A stretch of 42,799 nt of DNA from NCBI GenBank assembly GCA_964512645.1, contig CAZEJS010000026.1, positions 1 through 42,799 on the forward strand. Reading direction: 5' to 3'. Below, piece after piece: positions 8,284-16,423 of this stretch. Origin of the DNA: CAZEJS01 sp964512645 (GTDB taxonomy: Bacteria; Actinomycetota; Geothermincolia; Fen-727; Anoxymicrobiaceae). The position numbers were made by a program, and so were the translations under genes. Numbering within the stretch: the first letter of the stretch is position 1; each line of letters opens with the position of its first letter. The notes beneath the pieces were generated by a model. It was not told the origin of the DNA. It did no database searches and saw only the letters and a program-made list of their open reading frames with translations.

Positions 8284-11200
8284 GTGAACAGGTTCGTGCA
8301 CCTCGACTGCCACAGCAACTTCAGCCTCCTCTTCGGCGGTTCGTCGAGTGACGACCTGGTCTCCAGGTGCGCCGAGCTCGGGATGGACGCGCTGGCGCTG
8401 ACCGACCGCGACGGCCTGTACAACGCCGTACCTTTTCACGAGAAAGCTACGGCCGCGGGCATCAAGCCCATCACAGGGTGCGACCTCTCTGTCGGGGCGC
8501 CGGGCCGCGACGCTCGCGGAGGCCCCCGGCGGCCGGGCCGGGGTCCCGCCGAGCCGGACGCGGCGGCGGGCTCCGCCCCCTCGAGGGTCATGCTGCTGGC
8601 AAGGACGGCCGAGGGGTACAGCACCCTCTGCAGGGCGGTCAGCGAAGTCCGCCTCGGCGGGGCGCCGCTGCCGCTCGCCAGGCTCGAAGAGCTGTCTGAA
8701 GGCCTCTTCGCGCTGTCTAGCGACGCGCGCCTCCTGGGAGAACTGCACTCCGTCTTCGGAGAAGCGCTGTTCGCCGAGCTGGTCAACAGCAATACCTCCG
8801 CGAGCCACCTCGAGTCCGAACGGCTCATCGAGGCCGCCTCGCGGCTGGGCGTCAGGTGCGTCGCGGGCAACCGCGTGGCCTTCGCCGGGAGCGACGACTA
8901 CCGCGTCCACCGGACGCTGTGCGCGATCCGGACCGGCACCCCCGTGACCCGCGTGCCCCGCGGCGAGGTGGCGGACGCCGAGTCCTGGCTCAAGCCCGCG
9001 GGTTCAATGGAGAAGCTCTTCGAGGCCTATCCCTACTGCCGCGCTCCCGATGCCGTCGCCAATACCCGGGAGATCGCCGACGGCTGCGAGTTCAGGTTCG
9101 ACCTGGGCCGGAAGCTCTTCCCCGAACCGGACCTCCCCCGCGGGGAGACCGCCTTCAGCCACCTCACGAAGCTGTGCTTCGAGGGCGCCGCGCGGCGCTA
9201 CCGCCCGCTGACGGCGGACGCGCTGGAGCGCCTGCACTTCGAGCTGGGGACGATAGAGTCGATGGGTTTCACCCCGTACTTCCTGGTAGTCCACGATATA
9301 GCGAAGCACTGCCGCGAGTGTGGGATTCCCGCCGCGGGCCGGGGCTCGGCCGCCGGCAGCATGGTGGCCTACGTCCTGGGCGTCACTTATATCGACCCGC
9401 TGGAGCACGACCTCTACTTCGAGCGGTTCCTCTCGCCCGCTCGCGACGACCCGCCGGACATCGACCTCGACATCAGCGCGTGCCGCCGCGGTGAGGTGCT
9501 CGACTATATATATCGGCGCTTCGGCCCCGACCGCGTCGCCATGATCTGCACCTACGCGACGATGAAAGCGCGGATGGCCGTGCGCGACGTCGCCAGGGCG
9601 ATGGGCCTCTCCCCCGGGGAGGTCGACGCGCTCAGCCGCAACGTCCCGCGCTGCCGTGCGGGCCGGATCGAGGCGGTGGCCGAGAGCCTCCCCTCCTACC
9701 GTGGCCGCGTCCCCGTCGACCGCGAGCCCTATCGCAGTATCCTCGACATCTGCGGGCGCCTCGACGGCTTCCCGCGTCACCTCTCCATCCACGCGGGCGG
9801 TGTCGTCATCGCCGACCGCCCGCTCACGGACCTCGTCCCGCTGGAGCGCGCCACCGGCGGCCTGGTCATAAGCCAGTTCGACATGGGCCCCATCGGCCGG
9901 CTGGGTCTTATAAAGATGGACATCCTGGGACAGAAGGGGCTATCGGTGATCGAGGACGCTTCGTCGTGGGCCGCCAGGAACCACGGGGCGCTGCTCGACA
10001 CCAACGACCTCCCGCGCGACGACCCCGCCACCCTGGACATGCTCTCGGAGGGGCGCACGCTCGGCGTCTTCCAGGTCGAAAGTCCCGCGATGCGCTCGCT
10101 GCTGCAGGCGATGCGCTGCAGGGACATAGGCGACCTCACTCTCTCGATCGCCCTCATCCGCCCCGGTGCCTCGGGCAGCGGCATGAAAGAGTTGTTCCTC
10201 CTCCGGCGCGCCGGGCGCGAACCGCTGGTCTACCTGCACCCCTCGCTCGAACCCATCCTCTCCGAGTCGCTGGGGGCTTTCGTGTACCAGGAGCAGGTCA
10301 TGAGGGCCGCCGTCGCGCTCGCGGGCTTCTCGCCCGCGGACGCGGACGGCCTCAGGCGCGCCATGACCAGGGCACGCTCCCGGGAGCAGATGAACTCCCT
10401 GCGCGAGCGCTTCGTCTCGGGGGCCGCGGCGGGCGGCATGGGAGCCGCGTCCGCCAACGCCGTTTTCGAGAGCCTCGCGAAGTTCTCGGAGTTCGGCTTC
10501 TGCAAAGCGCACGCGGCGACGTACGGCGAATTCTCCTACCAGGCCGCTTACTTGAAAGCCCATTTCCCCGCCGAGTTCATGGCCGCGGTCCTGGTGAACG
10601 ACGCGGGCTTCTACCACCGCTCCGTATACATCGAGGAGGCCCGTCGCCTGGGTGTCCCTGTGGCGCTGCCCGATATTAACAAGAGCGAGCCTGACTTCCA
10701 CGTGCGCGACGGGGTCCTCTACTTCGGCCTCCTCCGGGTCAAGGGGGTGACCCACCGGACGGTCGAATCCGTCGTGCGGGCACGCGAGGAGTTCCCGTTC
10801 GTGTCCATGTCCGATTTCCTGTCCCGCGTGGACACCACCGGAGAAGAGGTCGCGGCGCTGGTGAAATGCGGGGCCTTCGACTCCTTCGAGAACACCCGCC
10901 CGGAGCTCCTCTGGAAACTCGCGATGCTGTGGCCCCAGGCCCGCCAGGGCCGGGCGGCGGGCGGTGGGCGCGAGGACGAGTCTCTTCCCCTGCAACTCGC
11001 GAAAGTCTGCGCGCCGGCGCCCCTTCCCCGCCTGCCCGACTACACACCGGCCCAAAAGCTGCGCATGGAGCTCGAGTACCTGGAAGCCGGCGTCACTCAC
11101 CATCCCCTGGAGATACTGGTGCCCGGCGAGATGGCCCGCGCCCGCGTGACCAGCCGGGACCTGTCGGGGAAGATCGGGGAGACCGTGAGCATCGTCGGCT

Positions 11201-11427
11201 GGCTCGTCGCCCAGCGTCGAGCGGTCACCAGGAAGCGGGAGTACATGCAGTTCCTCACGCTGGAGGACCTCTCCGGCACCTTCGAAGCCACGATCTTCCC
11301 CGGGGAGTTCGAGCGCCTGAACCCGCTGGTCGGGGCTTCCCGCGTGCTGCGCGTCACGGGGAAGGTCAGCGACCGCGGGGGCGGCGCTTCCCTCGTCGCC
11401 ACCGACCTCGAACCCCTCACGGCCTGA
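8284..11427 (+). CDS. dnaE2: DnaE2-like error-prone DNA polymerase III alpha subunit
   Basis: 1047 residues, typical of DnaE2/ImuC and shorter than replicative DnaE. Order: PHP domain (FVHLDCHSNFSLL, both His kept; residues 1 to about 230, with a Gly/Pro/Arg-rich insert near 70-95), polymerase core with PDIDLD (Asp392, Asp394, Asp396) and KMDILGQ (Asp546), GRGSAAGSMVAY, the fingers, a helix-hairpin-helix region, and an OB fold (SIVGWLVAQRR...FLTLEDLSGTFEATIFP) ending at the C-terminus. The terminal tau-binding part of replicative alpha subunits is absent. The start is GTG at 8284 with a poor ribosome site (GGGATGAAATGA), perhaps relying on translation from dinB. With lexA and dinB it forms a probable SOS mutagenesis unit. 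DnaE2 rather than DnaE1 is inferred from length and context. Confidence 0.9.
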   Translation: MNRFVHLDCHSNFSLLFGGSSSDDLVSRCAELGMDALALTDRDGLYNAVPFHEKATAAGIKPITGCDLSVGAPGRDARGGPRRPGRGPAEPDAAAGSAPSRVMLLARTAEGYSTLCRAVSEVRLGGAPLPLARLEELSEGLFALSSDARLLGELHSVFGEALFAELVNSNTSASHLESERLIEAASRLGVRCVAGNRVAFAGSDDYRVHRTLCAIRTGTPVTRVPRGEVADAESWLKPAGSMEKLFEAYPYCRAPDAVANTREIADGCEFRFDLGRKLFPEPDLPRGETAFSHLTKLCFEGAARRYRPLTADALERLHFELGTIESMGFTPYFLVVHDIAKHCRECGIPAAGRGSAAGSMVAYVLGVTYIDPLEHDLYFERFLSPARDDPPDIDLDISACRRGEVLDYIYRRFGPDRVAMICTYATMKARMAVRDVARAMGLSPGEVDALSRNVPRCRAGRIEAVAESLPSYRGRVPVDREPYRSILDICGRLDGFPRHLSIHAGGVVIADRPLTDLVPLERATGGLVISQFDMGPIGRLGLIKMDILGQKGLSVIEDASSWAARNHGALLDTNDLPRDDPATLDMLSEGRTLGVFQVESPAMRSLLQAMRCRDIGDLTLSIALIRPGASGSGMKELFLLRRAGREPLVYLHPSLEPILSESLGAFVYQEQVMRAAVALAGFSPADADGLRRAMTRARSREQMNSLRERFVSGAAAGGMGAASANAVFESLAKFSEFGFCKAHAATYGEFSYQAAYLKAHFPAEFMAAVLVNDAGFYHRSVYIEEARRLGVPVALPDINKSEPDFHVRDGVLYFGLLRVKGVTHRTVESVVRAREEFPFVSMSDFLSRVDTTGEEVAALVKCGAFDSFENTRPELLWKLAMLWPQARQGRAAGGGREDESLPLQLAKVCAPAPLPRLPDYTPAQKLRMELEYLEAGVTHHPLEILVPGEMARARVTSRDLSGKIGETVSIVGWLVAQRRAVTRKREYMQFLTLEDLSGTFEATIFPGEFERLNPLVGASRVLRVTGKVSDRGGGASLVATDLEPLTA

Positions 11428-11486
11428 TGCTATGATTCAAGGCGGGACAGGCATACGGTCGCCGGCCGAACGACCGCGGAGGGCCA

Positions 11487-12251
11487 ATGGAAGTCGGGAG
11501 CATGCTCACCTACGAGGCACTGAGGCTGTTGCTCGGTCCCCTGTACTCCCTTCACCTCCGCATGCGCGTCGAAGGCGCGGAGAACGTCCCCGAGGAGGGG
11601 GGCGCCCTCATCGTCTCGAACCACCGCTCCTACGCGGACCCGATCGTGATCGCGCTGGGTATCGAGAGATTCGTCAACTTCGCGGCCGGTTCTCATCTGT
11701 ACCTGGTCCCCGGCTCACGCCACATCTTCAACCTCATCGGCTTCTTCAAGATGGACATCTACGGGGGCGAGGGCGGCGACGCGAGCCTGAGCGAAGGCGC
11801 GCGCCTCCTGCGGGGCGGCGAGCTCGTGGGAATCTTCCCCGAAGGCATAGAGTCGTTCATGCACGTATACAGCGCCAGCAGAATAGCCGCGTTCAAGACC
11901 GGTTTCGTCAAGCTGGCCCTCGAGAACAAGGTGCCGGTCATACCCGTCGCTATAGCCGCTTCCGAAGAGAAGCAGATGCTGCCCAGGCTGCCGGGCGCCC
12001 TTGTTTCAGCGTTCGTGAAGCACCCCGACGCCGGAAAAGGCATCGAGCTGATAACCTACCGGCACGTGACCCTTCGCGTGGGCAGGCCGGTGGACCTGGC
12101 TCCGTTCTACGGCCAGGAAGAAACCAAGAGCGTCATAGACGAGGTGGCGGCGAAGATCAGGCGCATCGTCACCAGGCTCTACGACGGCGACGACCTGGAC
12201 AGGTACATGCACGGAACCGAGCCGTTCGACTTCGCCGCCGACCGCGTTTGA
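11487..12251 (+). CDS. 1-acylglycerol-3-phosphate acyltransferase-like (PlsC family)
   Basis: 254 residues. Catalytic HX4D motif is NHRSYAD (His46, Asp51), followed by the substrate-binding block IFPEGIES near residue 117 and VIPVAIAA further on. Family members transfer acyl groups to lysophosphatidic acid at the inner membrane face; one hydrophobic patch precedes the motif. The FPEG(T) block ends in Ile instead of Thr, and the last 40 residues are acidic, so another acyl acceptor is possible. GGAGGG precedes the ATG. It starts 59 bases after dnaE2 on the same strand, so it may share transcripts with the SOS unit without any functional link. Confidence 0.85.
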   Translation: MEVGSMLTYEALRLLLGPLYSLHLRMRVEGAENVPEEGGALIVSNHRSYADPIVIALGIERFVNFAAGSHLYLVPGSRHIFNLIGFFKMDIYGGEGGDASLSEGARLLRGGELVGIFPEGIESFMHVYSASRIAAFKTGFVKLALENKVPVIPVAIAASEEKQMLPRLPGALVSAFVKHPDAGKGIELITYRHVTLRVGRPVDLAPFYGQEETKSVIDEVAAKIRRIVTRLYDGDDLDRYMHGTEPFDFAADRV

Positions 12252-12259
12252 CCGCCAGG

Positions 12260-12283
12260 CGCCTGAAGGCACGACCTCAGGCG
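12260..12283. terminator. Hairpin between convergent genes
   Basis: CGCCTGA and TCAGGCG form a perfect 7-bp stem around a 10-base loop. It overlaps the stop codon of the cysteine desulfurase gene and lies just after the acyltransferase stop. There is no U-tract, so termination efficiency is uncertain. Confidence 0.35.
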
Positions 12284-13428
12284 AGTGGCGACATCGCCCG
12301 GAGGCGTTCGACGATCGGAGGGAGCTTCTCGATCACGTAATCAACGTGCTCCACGGTGGTCGAGCGCCCCAGCGAGAACCTGACCGAGCCGTGCGCCTCC
12401 GGGGCGGCAAGTCCCGTGGCCAGGAGGACGTGCGACGGCTCGAGCGCCTCGGAAGTGCACGCCGAGCCGGTCGAAGCGCAGACGCCCACAGTGTCCAGGT
12501 GGAGGCAGATAGCCTCTCCCTCGATGAAGCGGATCCCGAGGTGAACGTTGTTCGGCAGCCTGCGCTCGGGATGGCCGTTCAGCTTCGAATCGCTGACGGC
12601 CTCCAGCAACCCGGAAGCCAGCCTGTCGCGCAGCCCTGTTATCCGCGACACCCTGGCGTCCATCTCCAGGAAGGCCAGTTCAGCCGCCGCGCCTAGGCCG
12701 ACGATGCCGGCGATGTTCTCGGTTCCGGCCCGCATCCCTCGCTCCTGTTCTCCGCCGTGCACAAGCCGCGCCAGCTTCGTGCCCTTCCTTACATAGATGG
12801 CGCCGACGCCCTTCGGTCCGTACAGCTTGTGCCCCGACATGGAGAGCAGATCGACCCCCAGTTCGTCTACGTCTACCGGGATGTTGCCTGCGGTCTGCAC
12901 CGCGTCCGTGTGGAAATACACGCCCGCCTCGCGGCACACCCCGGAGATCTCCGCCACGGGCTCGACCGTCCCGATCTCGTTGTTGGCGTGCATCACCGAT
13001 ACGATCGCCGTCCGGGGCTCTATCGCTTTCCTTATGTCGTCGGGATCAACGAGCCCGAAAGCGTCGACCCCCACAATCGTCACGCGGTAACCGCGGGTTC
13101 CCAGGTACTCCGCCGTCTCGAGGACGGCGTGGTGCTCCACAGCAGTGGTGACGATGTGGTCCTTCCCGCCCGACCGCTCGAGCACCCCCCTCAGCGCCAT
13201 GTTGTCGGACTCGCTTCCGCCGGACGTGAAGAAGATCTCCCCGGGGGAAGCCCCGATGAGGCCGGCCACCTGCCCGCGGGCATGTTCCACGGCCTGCCTG
13301 CACTCCCGCCCGATCCCGTAAAGCGCCGACGGGTTGCCGAACCTGTCCCGGAGGTAAGGCCGCATCGCCGAGGCGACCTCCATCGCCGGCGGAGTCGTTG
13401 CGGCGTGGTCCATGTAAACGAGCTCGAT
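12277..13428 (-). CDS. Cysteine desulfurase (NifS/IscS family), apparent ATC start
   Basis: PLP enzyme that moves sulfur from cysteine to scaffold or carrier proteins for Fe-S cluster and thio-cofactor synthesis. The PLP Lys is in MSGHKLYGPKG and the active-site Cys in TGSACTSEALEPSH, so it is IscS/NifS type rather than SufS. Other blocks are DHAATTP, FTSGGSESDN, VMHANNEIGT and MRAGTENIAG. The first ATG (13413) gives 378 residues starting MDHAATTP, which cuts off the conserved VY(L/M)D strand. Five codons upstream an in-frame ATC at 13428 gives MELVYMDHAATTP, the usual family start, with GGAGAGGAAGAGGGGG eight bases before it; a TGA just beyond limits further extension. No iscU or mnmA is adjacent. 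Function is secure; the start is inferred. Confidence 0.93.
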   Translation of the reverse strand: MELVYMDHAATTPPAMEVASAMRPYLRDRFGNPSALYGIGRECRQAVEHARGQVAGLIGASPGEIFFTSGGSESDNMALRGVLERSGGKDHIVTTAVEHHAVLETAEYLGTRGYRVTIVGVDAFGLVDPDDIRKAIEPRTAIVSVMHANNEIGTVEPVAEISGVCREAGVYFHTDAVQTAGNIPVDVDELGVDLLSMSGHKLYGPKGVGAIYVRKGTKLARLVHGGEQERGMRAGTENIAGIVGLGAAAELAFLEMDARVSRITGLRDRLASGLLEAVSDSKLNGHPERRLPNNVHLGIRFIEGEAICLHLDTVGVCASTGSACTSEALEPSHVLLATGLAAPEAHGSVRFSLGRSTTVEHVDYVIEKLPPIVERLRAMSPLA

Positions 13429-13497
13429 CGCGGCGACCCCCTCTTCCTCTCCTCAACCACTGCCCTTTCCGCGAAGTATTATAGTGGAGGAAGCCGG

Positions 13498-13850
13498 GTG
13501 GCGGCGAGTTCGCCGGAAGTGGAACTCGGCGGCGGCGACACCCTCCAGGCGGCCGAATACGAGCTGGTGAAAACTGAAGATTACGCCCGGGTTCTCGCCT
13601 CCGTCGGGAAGCACCGGCTGCTCGGGCGGCTCACCTGCTCCGTCGAGATGGCCGCACGCGCGTGTGGCCTCCCGGGCGGCTCGACGTGCACGAGGCCGAC
13701 GCCACGGGCCGGTGGACATCACCGCGCTCCGTTTCCCGCGCGCGCCTGCGGCGGCGTCCACGACGCGGCTCGAGAACGGGCTGCTTGCGCGGGCCCACGG
13801 CAGGGTTTGTTATAATGTGTTGTCCAAACACGACAGGGCGCGCTTGTGTC
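13498..13850 (+). pseudogene. Possible frameshifted small gene
   Basis: The 13429-13885 interval has no intact gene. TATAGT followed by GGAGGAAG and a GTG at 13498 opens a frame with strong coding-like GC3 for about 58 codons (AAEYELVKTEDYARVLASVG, EMAARACGLPGG). The coding-like pattern then moves to a second frame near 13680 (LDVHEADATGR) and a third near 13712 (VDITALRFPRAP). This suggests a gene broken by two frameshifts. No family was recognised, and chance is possible in DNA this GC-rich. Confidence 0.25.
13808..13816 (+). promoter_or_regulatory. Extended -10 promoter of FBP aldolase/phosphatase
   Basis: TGTTATAAT is a perfect extended -10. No -35 of comparable quality is seen (TTGCGC at 13785 is 20 bases away). 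It predicts a leader of about 60 bases ending in AAGGAGG before the ATG at 13886. Confidence 0.6.
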
Positions 13851-13885
13851 CCGTACATCGGTGTGAGGTTTGCAAGGAGGTTGGC

Positions 13886-14983
13886 ATGGAGGTAACTCTG
13901 AGTATCATCAAGGCTGACGTGGGGGGCTGGGTCGGCCACTCTGACGTGCACCCCGCGCTTCGCGAGAAGTGCGTCGAGTGCCTCGAACGGGCAAAGAAAG
14001 ACGGACTGATCATCGATTTTTGCCAGGGAGAGGTCGGGGACGACATCGCCCTTATCATGACCCACAAGAAAGGCATCGAGGACGAAGGTATCCACAAGTT
14101 CGCCTGGGACACTTTCACCGCGATGACCGAGGTCGCCAAGGAATACGGCCAGTACGGCGCCGGGCAGGACCTCCTGGTGGACGCGTTCAGCGGCAACCTC
14201 AAGGGCATGGGCCCGGGTTTCGCCGAGATGACCATAGAGGAGCGCCCGTCCGAGCCTATCATCATCTTCCTCGCCGACAAGACCGAGCCGGGCGCCTGGA
14301 ACATGCCTCTTTACAAGATGTTCGCCGACCCGTTCAACACCATCGGCCTGGTGATCGACCCCAGCATGCACGAGGGGTTCCGCTTCGAGGTCCTCGACCT
14401 GATCGGCGAACGGAAGGTCGTCTTCAATACGCCGGAAGAGGTCTACGACATGCTGGTCCTCATCGGCTCGCCTTCTCGCTACGTCATCAAGCACGTCTTC
14501 CGCAAGGGCAGCGACGAGCCCGTGGCGGTCACGTCTACACAGCGGCTCTTCCTGATGGCCGGTCGCTACGTCGGCAAAGACGACCCCGTCATGGCGGTCC
14601 GCTGCCAGAGCGGCCTCCCCGCCGTCGGCGAGGTGCTCGAGCCCTTCGCCTTCCCGCACACTGTGGCCGGATGGATGCGCGGCTCTCACCACGGGCCGCT
14701 GATGCCGGTGGGGATAGAGGACGACACTCCAACCCGTTTCGATGGGCCGCCGCGCGTCGTGGCTCTCGGTTTCCAGCTCAAGGACGGCATGCTCATCGGC
14801 CCGCGCGACATGTTTGCCGACAAGTCGTACGACAACGCCAGGCAGCAGGCCCTCGACGCGGCGGACTACCTGCGGCGTCACGGCCCCTTCGAGCCTCACC
14901 GGCTGCCCCTCGAGGAGATGGAGTACACCACCATGCCGTCGGTGATGAAGAAGCTCAAGGACCGTTTCGAATCCGTCGAGTAG
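13886..14983 (+). CDS. fbp: Fructose-1,6-bisphosphate aldolase/phosphatase (archaeal type)
   Basis: 365 residues, usual family length. One active site condenses dihydroxyacetone phosphate with glyceraldehyde 3-phosphate and then dephosphorylates the product to fructose 6-phosphate, making gluconeogenesis one-directional. Metal ligands known in Sulfolobus fit by position: Asp11 and His18 (KADVGGWVGH), Asp52-Asp53 (GEVGDDIALIM), Gln94 (GAGQD), Asp131 (LADKTEPGAWN) and Asp232. The Schiff-base Lys231 and Tyr228 lie in GRYVGKDDPVM. The enzyme is typical of archaea and deep-branching, often thermophilic or autotrophic bacteria. AAGGAGG precedes the ATG. It is monocistronic, with its own promoter and a strong terminator. 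Confidence 0.96.
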   Translation: MEVTLSIIKADVGGWVGHSDVHPALREKCVECLERAKKDGLIIDFCQGEVGDDIALIMTHKKGIEDEGIHKFAWDTFTAMTEVAKEYGQYGAGQDLLVDAFSGNLKGMGPGFAEMTIEERPSEPIIIFLADKTEPGAWNMPLYKMFADPFNTIGLVIDPSMHEGFRFEVLDLIGERKVVFNTPEEVYDMLVLIGSPSRYVIKHVFRKGSDEPVAVTSTQRLFLMAGRYVGKDDPVMAVRCQSGLPAVGEVLEPFAFPHTVAGWMRGSHHGPLMPVGIEDDTPTRFDGPPRVVALGFQLKDGMLIGPRDMFADKSYDNARQQALDAADYLRRHGPFEPHRLPLEEMEYTTMPSVMKKLKDRFESVE

Positions 14984-15006
14984 CGTCGACCCCGCGCATT
15001 AGAAAA

Positions 15007-15031
15007 GGGCGGCCCCGCGGCCGCCCTTTTT
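15007..15031. terminator. Bidirectional Rho-independent terminator
   Basis: GGGCGGCC-CCGC-GGCCGCCC, a perfect 8-bp stem, is followed by TTTTT on the plus strand and preceded by AAAA, which serves the minus strand. It separates two convergent genes, FBP aldolase/phosphatase and the AcuA-like gene. Confidence 0.9.
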
Positions 15032-15046
15032 CCATGCGCCGCCGCG

Positions 15047-15865
15047 TCAGAATCCCCGGAGCATCGCTTCCCACTCGTTTGTGAAGAGCAGGGAGGCGAA
15101 CTTCTGATACTGCGAGAACGTCGTGTCCCTTCCGAGCCTCACCAGAAAGAGGTTCGCCGAGTCCATGGTGACGTTCGGTTCGTCCGTGGCCATCTCCATG
15201 AAGCCGAACCGCCCCGCTAGTTCGATGAACAACTCCCGGTACTCGAGCTTGTTCATGCCCGTGGCTTCCAGGTCCCAGTGCCATGTGAACGCCGTCGTCA
15301 GCACCACTTTGTCGTCGTAGAACGGGTCGTCCCATGCGGCGTGCATCATCGCCATCGACATCCCCGACTCCCGGAAGTTCCTGCTCACTTCGATGGCGCC
15401 CAGTTCGAACATCCACGGGTATCCCGCCTTCCCCCACCTCTCCCCTTCGGAAGGGTGATGAACGCCGATGTACCCGACCAGCCGTTCGCCCAGCGATGCC
15501 GCGACCACGTTGCCGTCTTCCGAGCCGGCCACGTTGAGCAATGCCTTCTTCTGCCGCTCGGGGTTGTGCCTGCTGAACATGCAGATGCCGTCGTCCACCG
15601 CCAGAGTATCCAGCCTCTCGACGGGACAGTAGTTCTCGATCAATATCTCCCCGCCCGGCACCTCCAGGGTCGAGGTGTTCTTCCGCGGCGGTTTCCCCCG
15701 GCGTGTGTCCGGCGCTTGCGCGCCGACCTCCACGGGCATCTTCTCCAGCCCGAAGAACGGCGACTTTTCAGGGACGCCTTCGGCCCCGGGCCCGCTTGAA
15801 GATCCGGCCCCCGGGACTTCCGGCGGGTTCTTCCCTTTGTGCTTCTTCCGGGGCTTCTCGCGCAT
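15047..15865 (-). CDS. AcuA-like GNAT acetyltransferase
   Basis: 272 residues from the ATG at 15865, which follows AGGGGG at good spacing; the open frame extends upstream without support. Residues 1 to about 80 are basic and proline-rich, probably disordered. The rest matches AcuA-type GNAT proteins: GYIGVHHPSEGERWGKAGYP, FELGAIEVSRNFRESGMSM (acetyl-CoA binding region) and TTAFTWHWDLEATGMNKLEYRE. In Bacillus subtilis AcuA acetylates and inactivates acetyl-CoA synthetase. The substrate here is inferred; no acetyl-CoA synthetase or acuC deacetylase is in the window. It is divergent from a CBS-domain gene, which recalls acuAB. Confidence 0.75.
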   Translation of the reverse strand: MREKPRKKHKGKNPPEVPGAGSSSGPGAEGVPEKSPFFGLEKMPVEVGAQAPDTRRGKPPRKNTSTLEVPGGEILIENYCPVERLDTLAVDDGICMFSRHNPERQKKALLNVAGSEDGNVVAASLGERLVGYIGVHHPSEGERWGKAGYPWMFELGAIEVSRNFRESGMSMAMMHAAWDDPFYDDKVVLTTAFTWHWDLEATGMNKLEYRELFIELAGRFGFMEMATDEPNVTMDSANLFLVRLGRDTTFSQYQKFASLLFTNEWEAMLRGF

Positions 15866-15912
15866 CCGCACCCCCTGCCGGCTCGACTCGAAGGCACTGT
15901 CCTTACGCGAGA

Positions 15913-15920
15913 AGTATAAT
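15913..15920. promoter_or_regulatory. Overlapping divergent -10 elements
   Basis: AGTATAAT carries TATAAT on the plus strand (15915-15920, towards the CBS gene) and TATACT on the minus strand (15918-15913, towards the AcuA-like gene). Predicted leaders are about 55 and 41 bases. The overlap would make the two directions compete. -35 elements are weak. Confidence 0.45.
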
Positions 15921-15981
15921 TGATAGCGCGAGGCGTTAGCCAAGACGCACGCCCGCCAAGGCGGAGGCCCGGGGAGGAACA

Positions 15982-16395
15982 ATGAGAGTCCGCGACCGGA
16001 TGACACGGGAAGTTGTGACCGTCAGCACCGGCGAGACGATCCGGAGTGTCTGGGACCTGGTGGAGGAGAAGGGGCTGAGGCGCTTTCCCGTCATGAGTTC
16101 CGGCTCACTCGTCGGAATGGTCACGGACCGTGACCTCCGCAACGCGATCGCTTCCTCGGTCGTGCTGACCGAGAAGAAGTATCACGACTTCCTGCTCGAC
16201 ACTATCAAGGTCGAATCCATAATGACCGCCGACCCGGTGGCCGCGGGACCCGACGACGACCTCAAGGGCGCCGCGCGGACAATACTGGAGATGAAGTTCG
16301 GCGGCATGCCGGTCGTAGAGGACGGCGTTCTCGTGGGGATAATAACCGAGACGGACCTCATCGAGGCCCTGATAGAGATCCTGCCTGACGACTGA
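15982..16395 (+). CDS. CBS-domain-pair protein
   Basis: 137 residues, two CBS repeats: MRVRDRMTREVVTVSTGETI...RRFPVMSSGSLVGMVTDRDLR and VESIMTADPVAAGPDDDL...FGGMPVVEDGVLVGIITETDLIEAL. CBS pairs bind adenine nucleotides and act as energy sensors. Nothing else is fused, unlike B. subtilis AcuB, which carries an ACT domain. GGGGAGGA precedes the ATG. The divergent AcuA-like gene suggests the pair controls acetyl-CoA synthesis, but this is inference from arrangement. Confidence 0.88.
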   Translation: MRVRDRMTREVVTVSTGETIRSVWDLVEEKGLRRFPVMSSGSLVGMVTDRDLRNAIASSVVLTEKKYHDFLLDTIKVESIMTADPVAAGPDDDLKGAARTILEMKFGGMPVVEDGVLVGIITETDLIEALIEILPDD

Positions 16396-16423
16396 ACCCG
16401 CCCGTCGCCACCTGGGGGTGTCC

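Noticed and set aside
9940..11103. Long minus-strand frame inside dnaE2
   Set aside because: Antisense shadow produced by strong GC3 bias; no start signal or domain.
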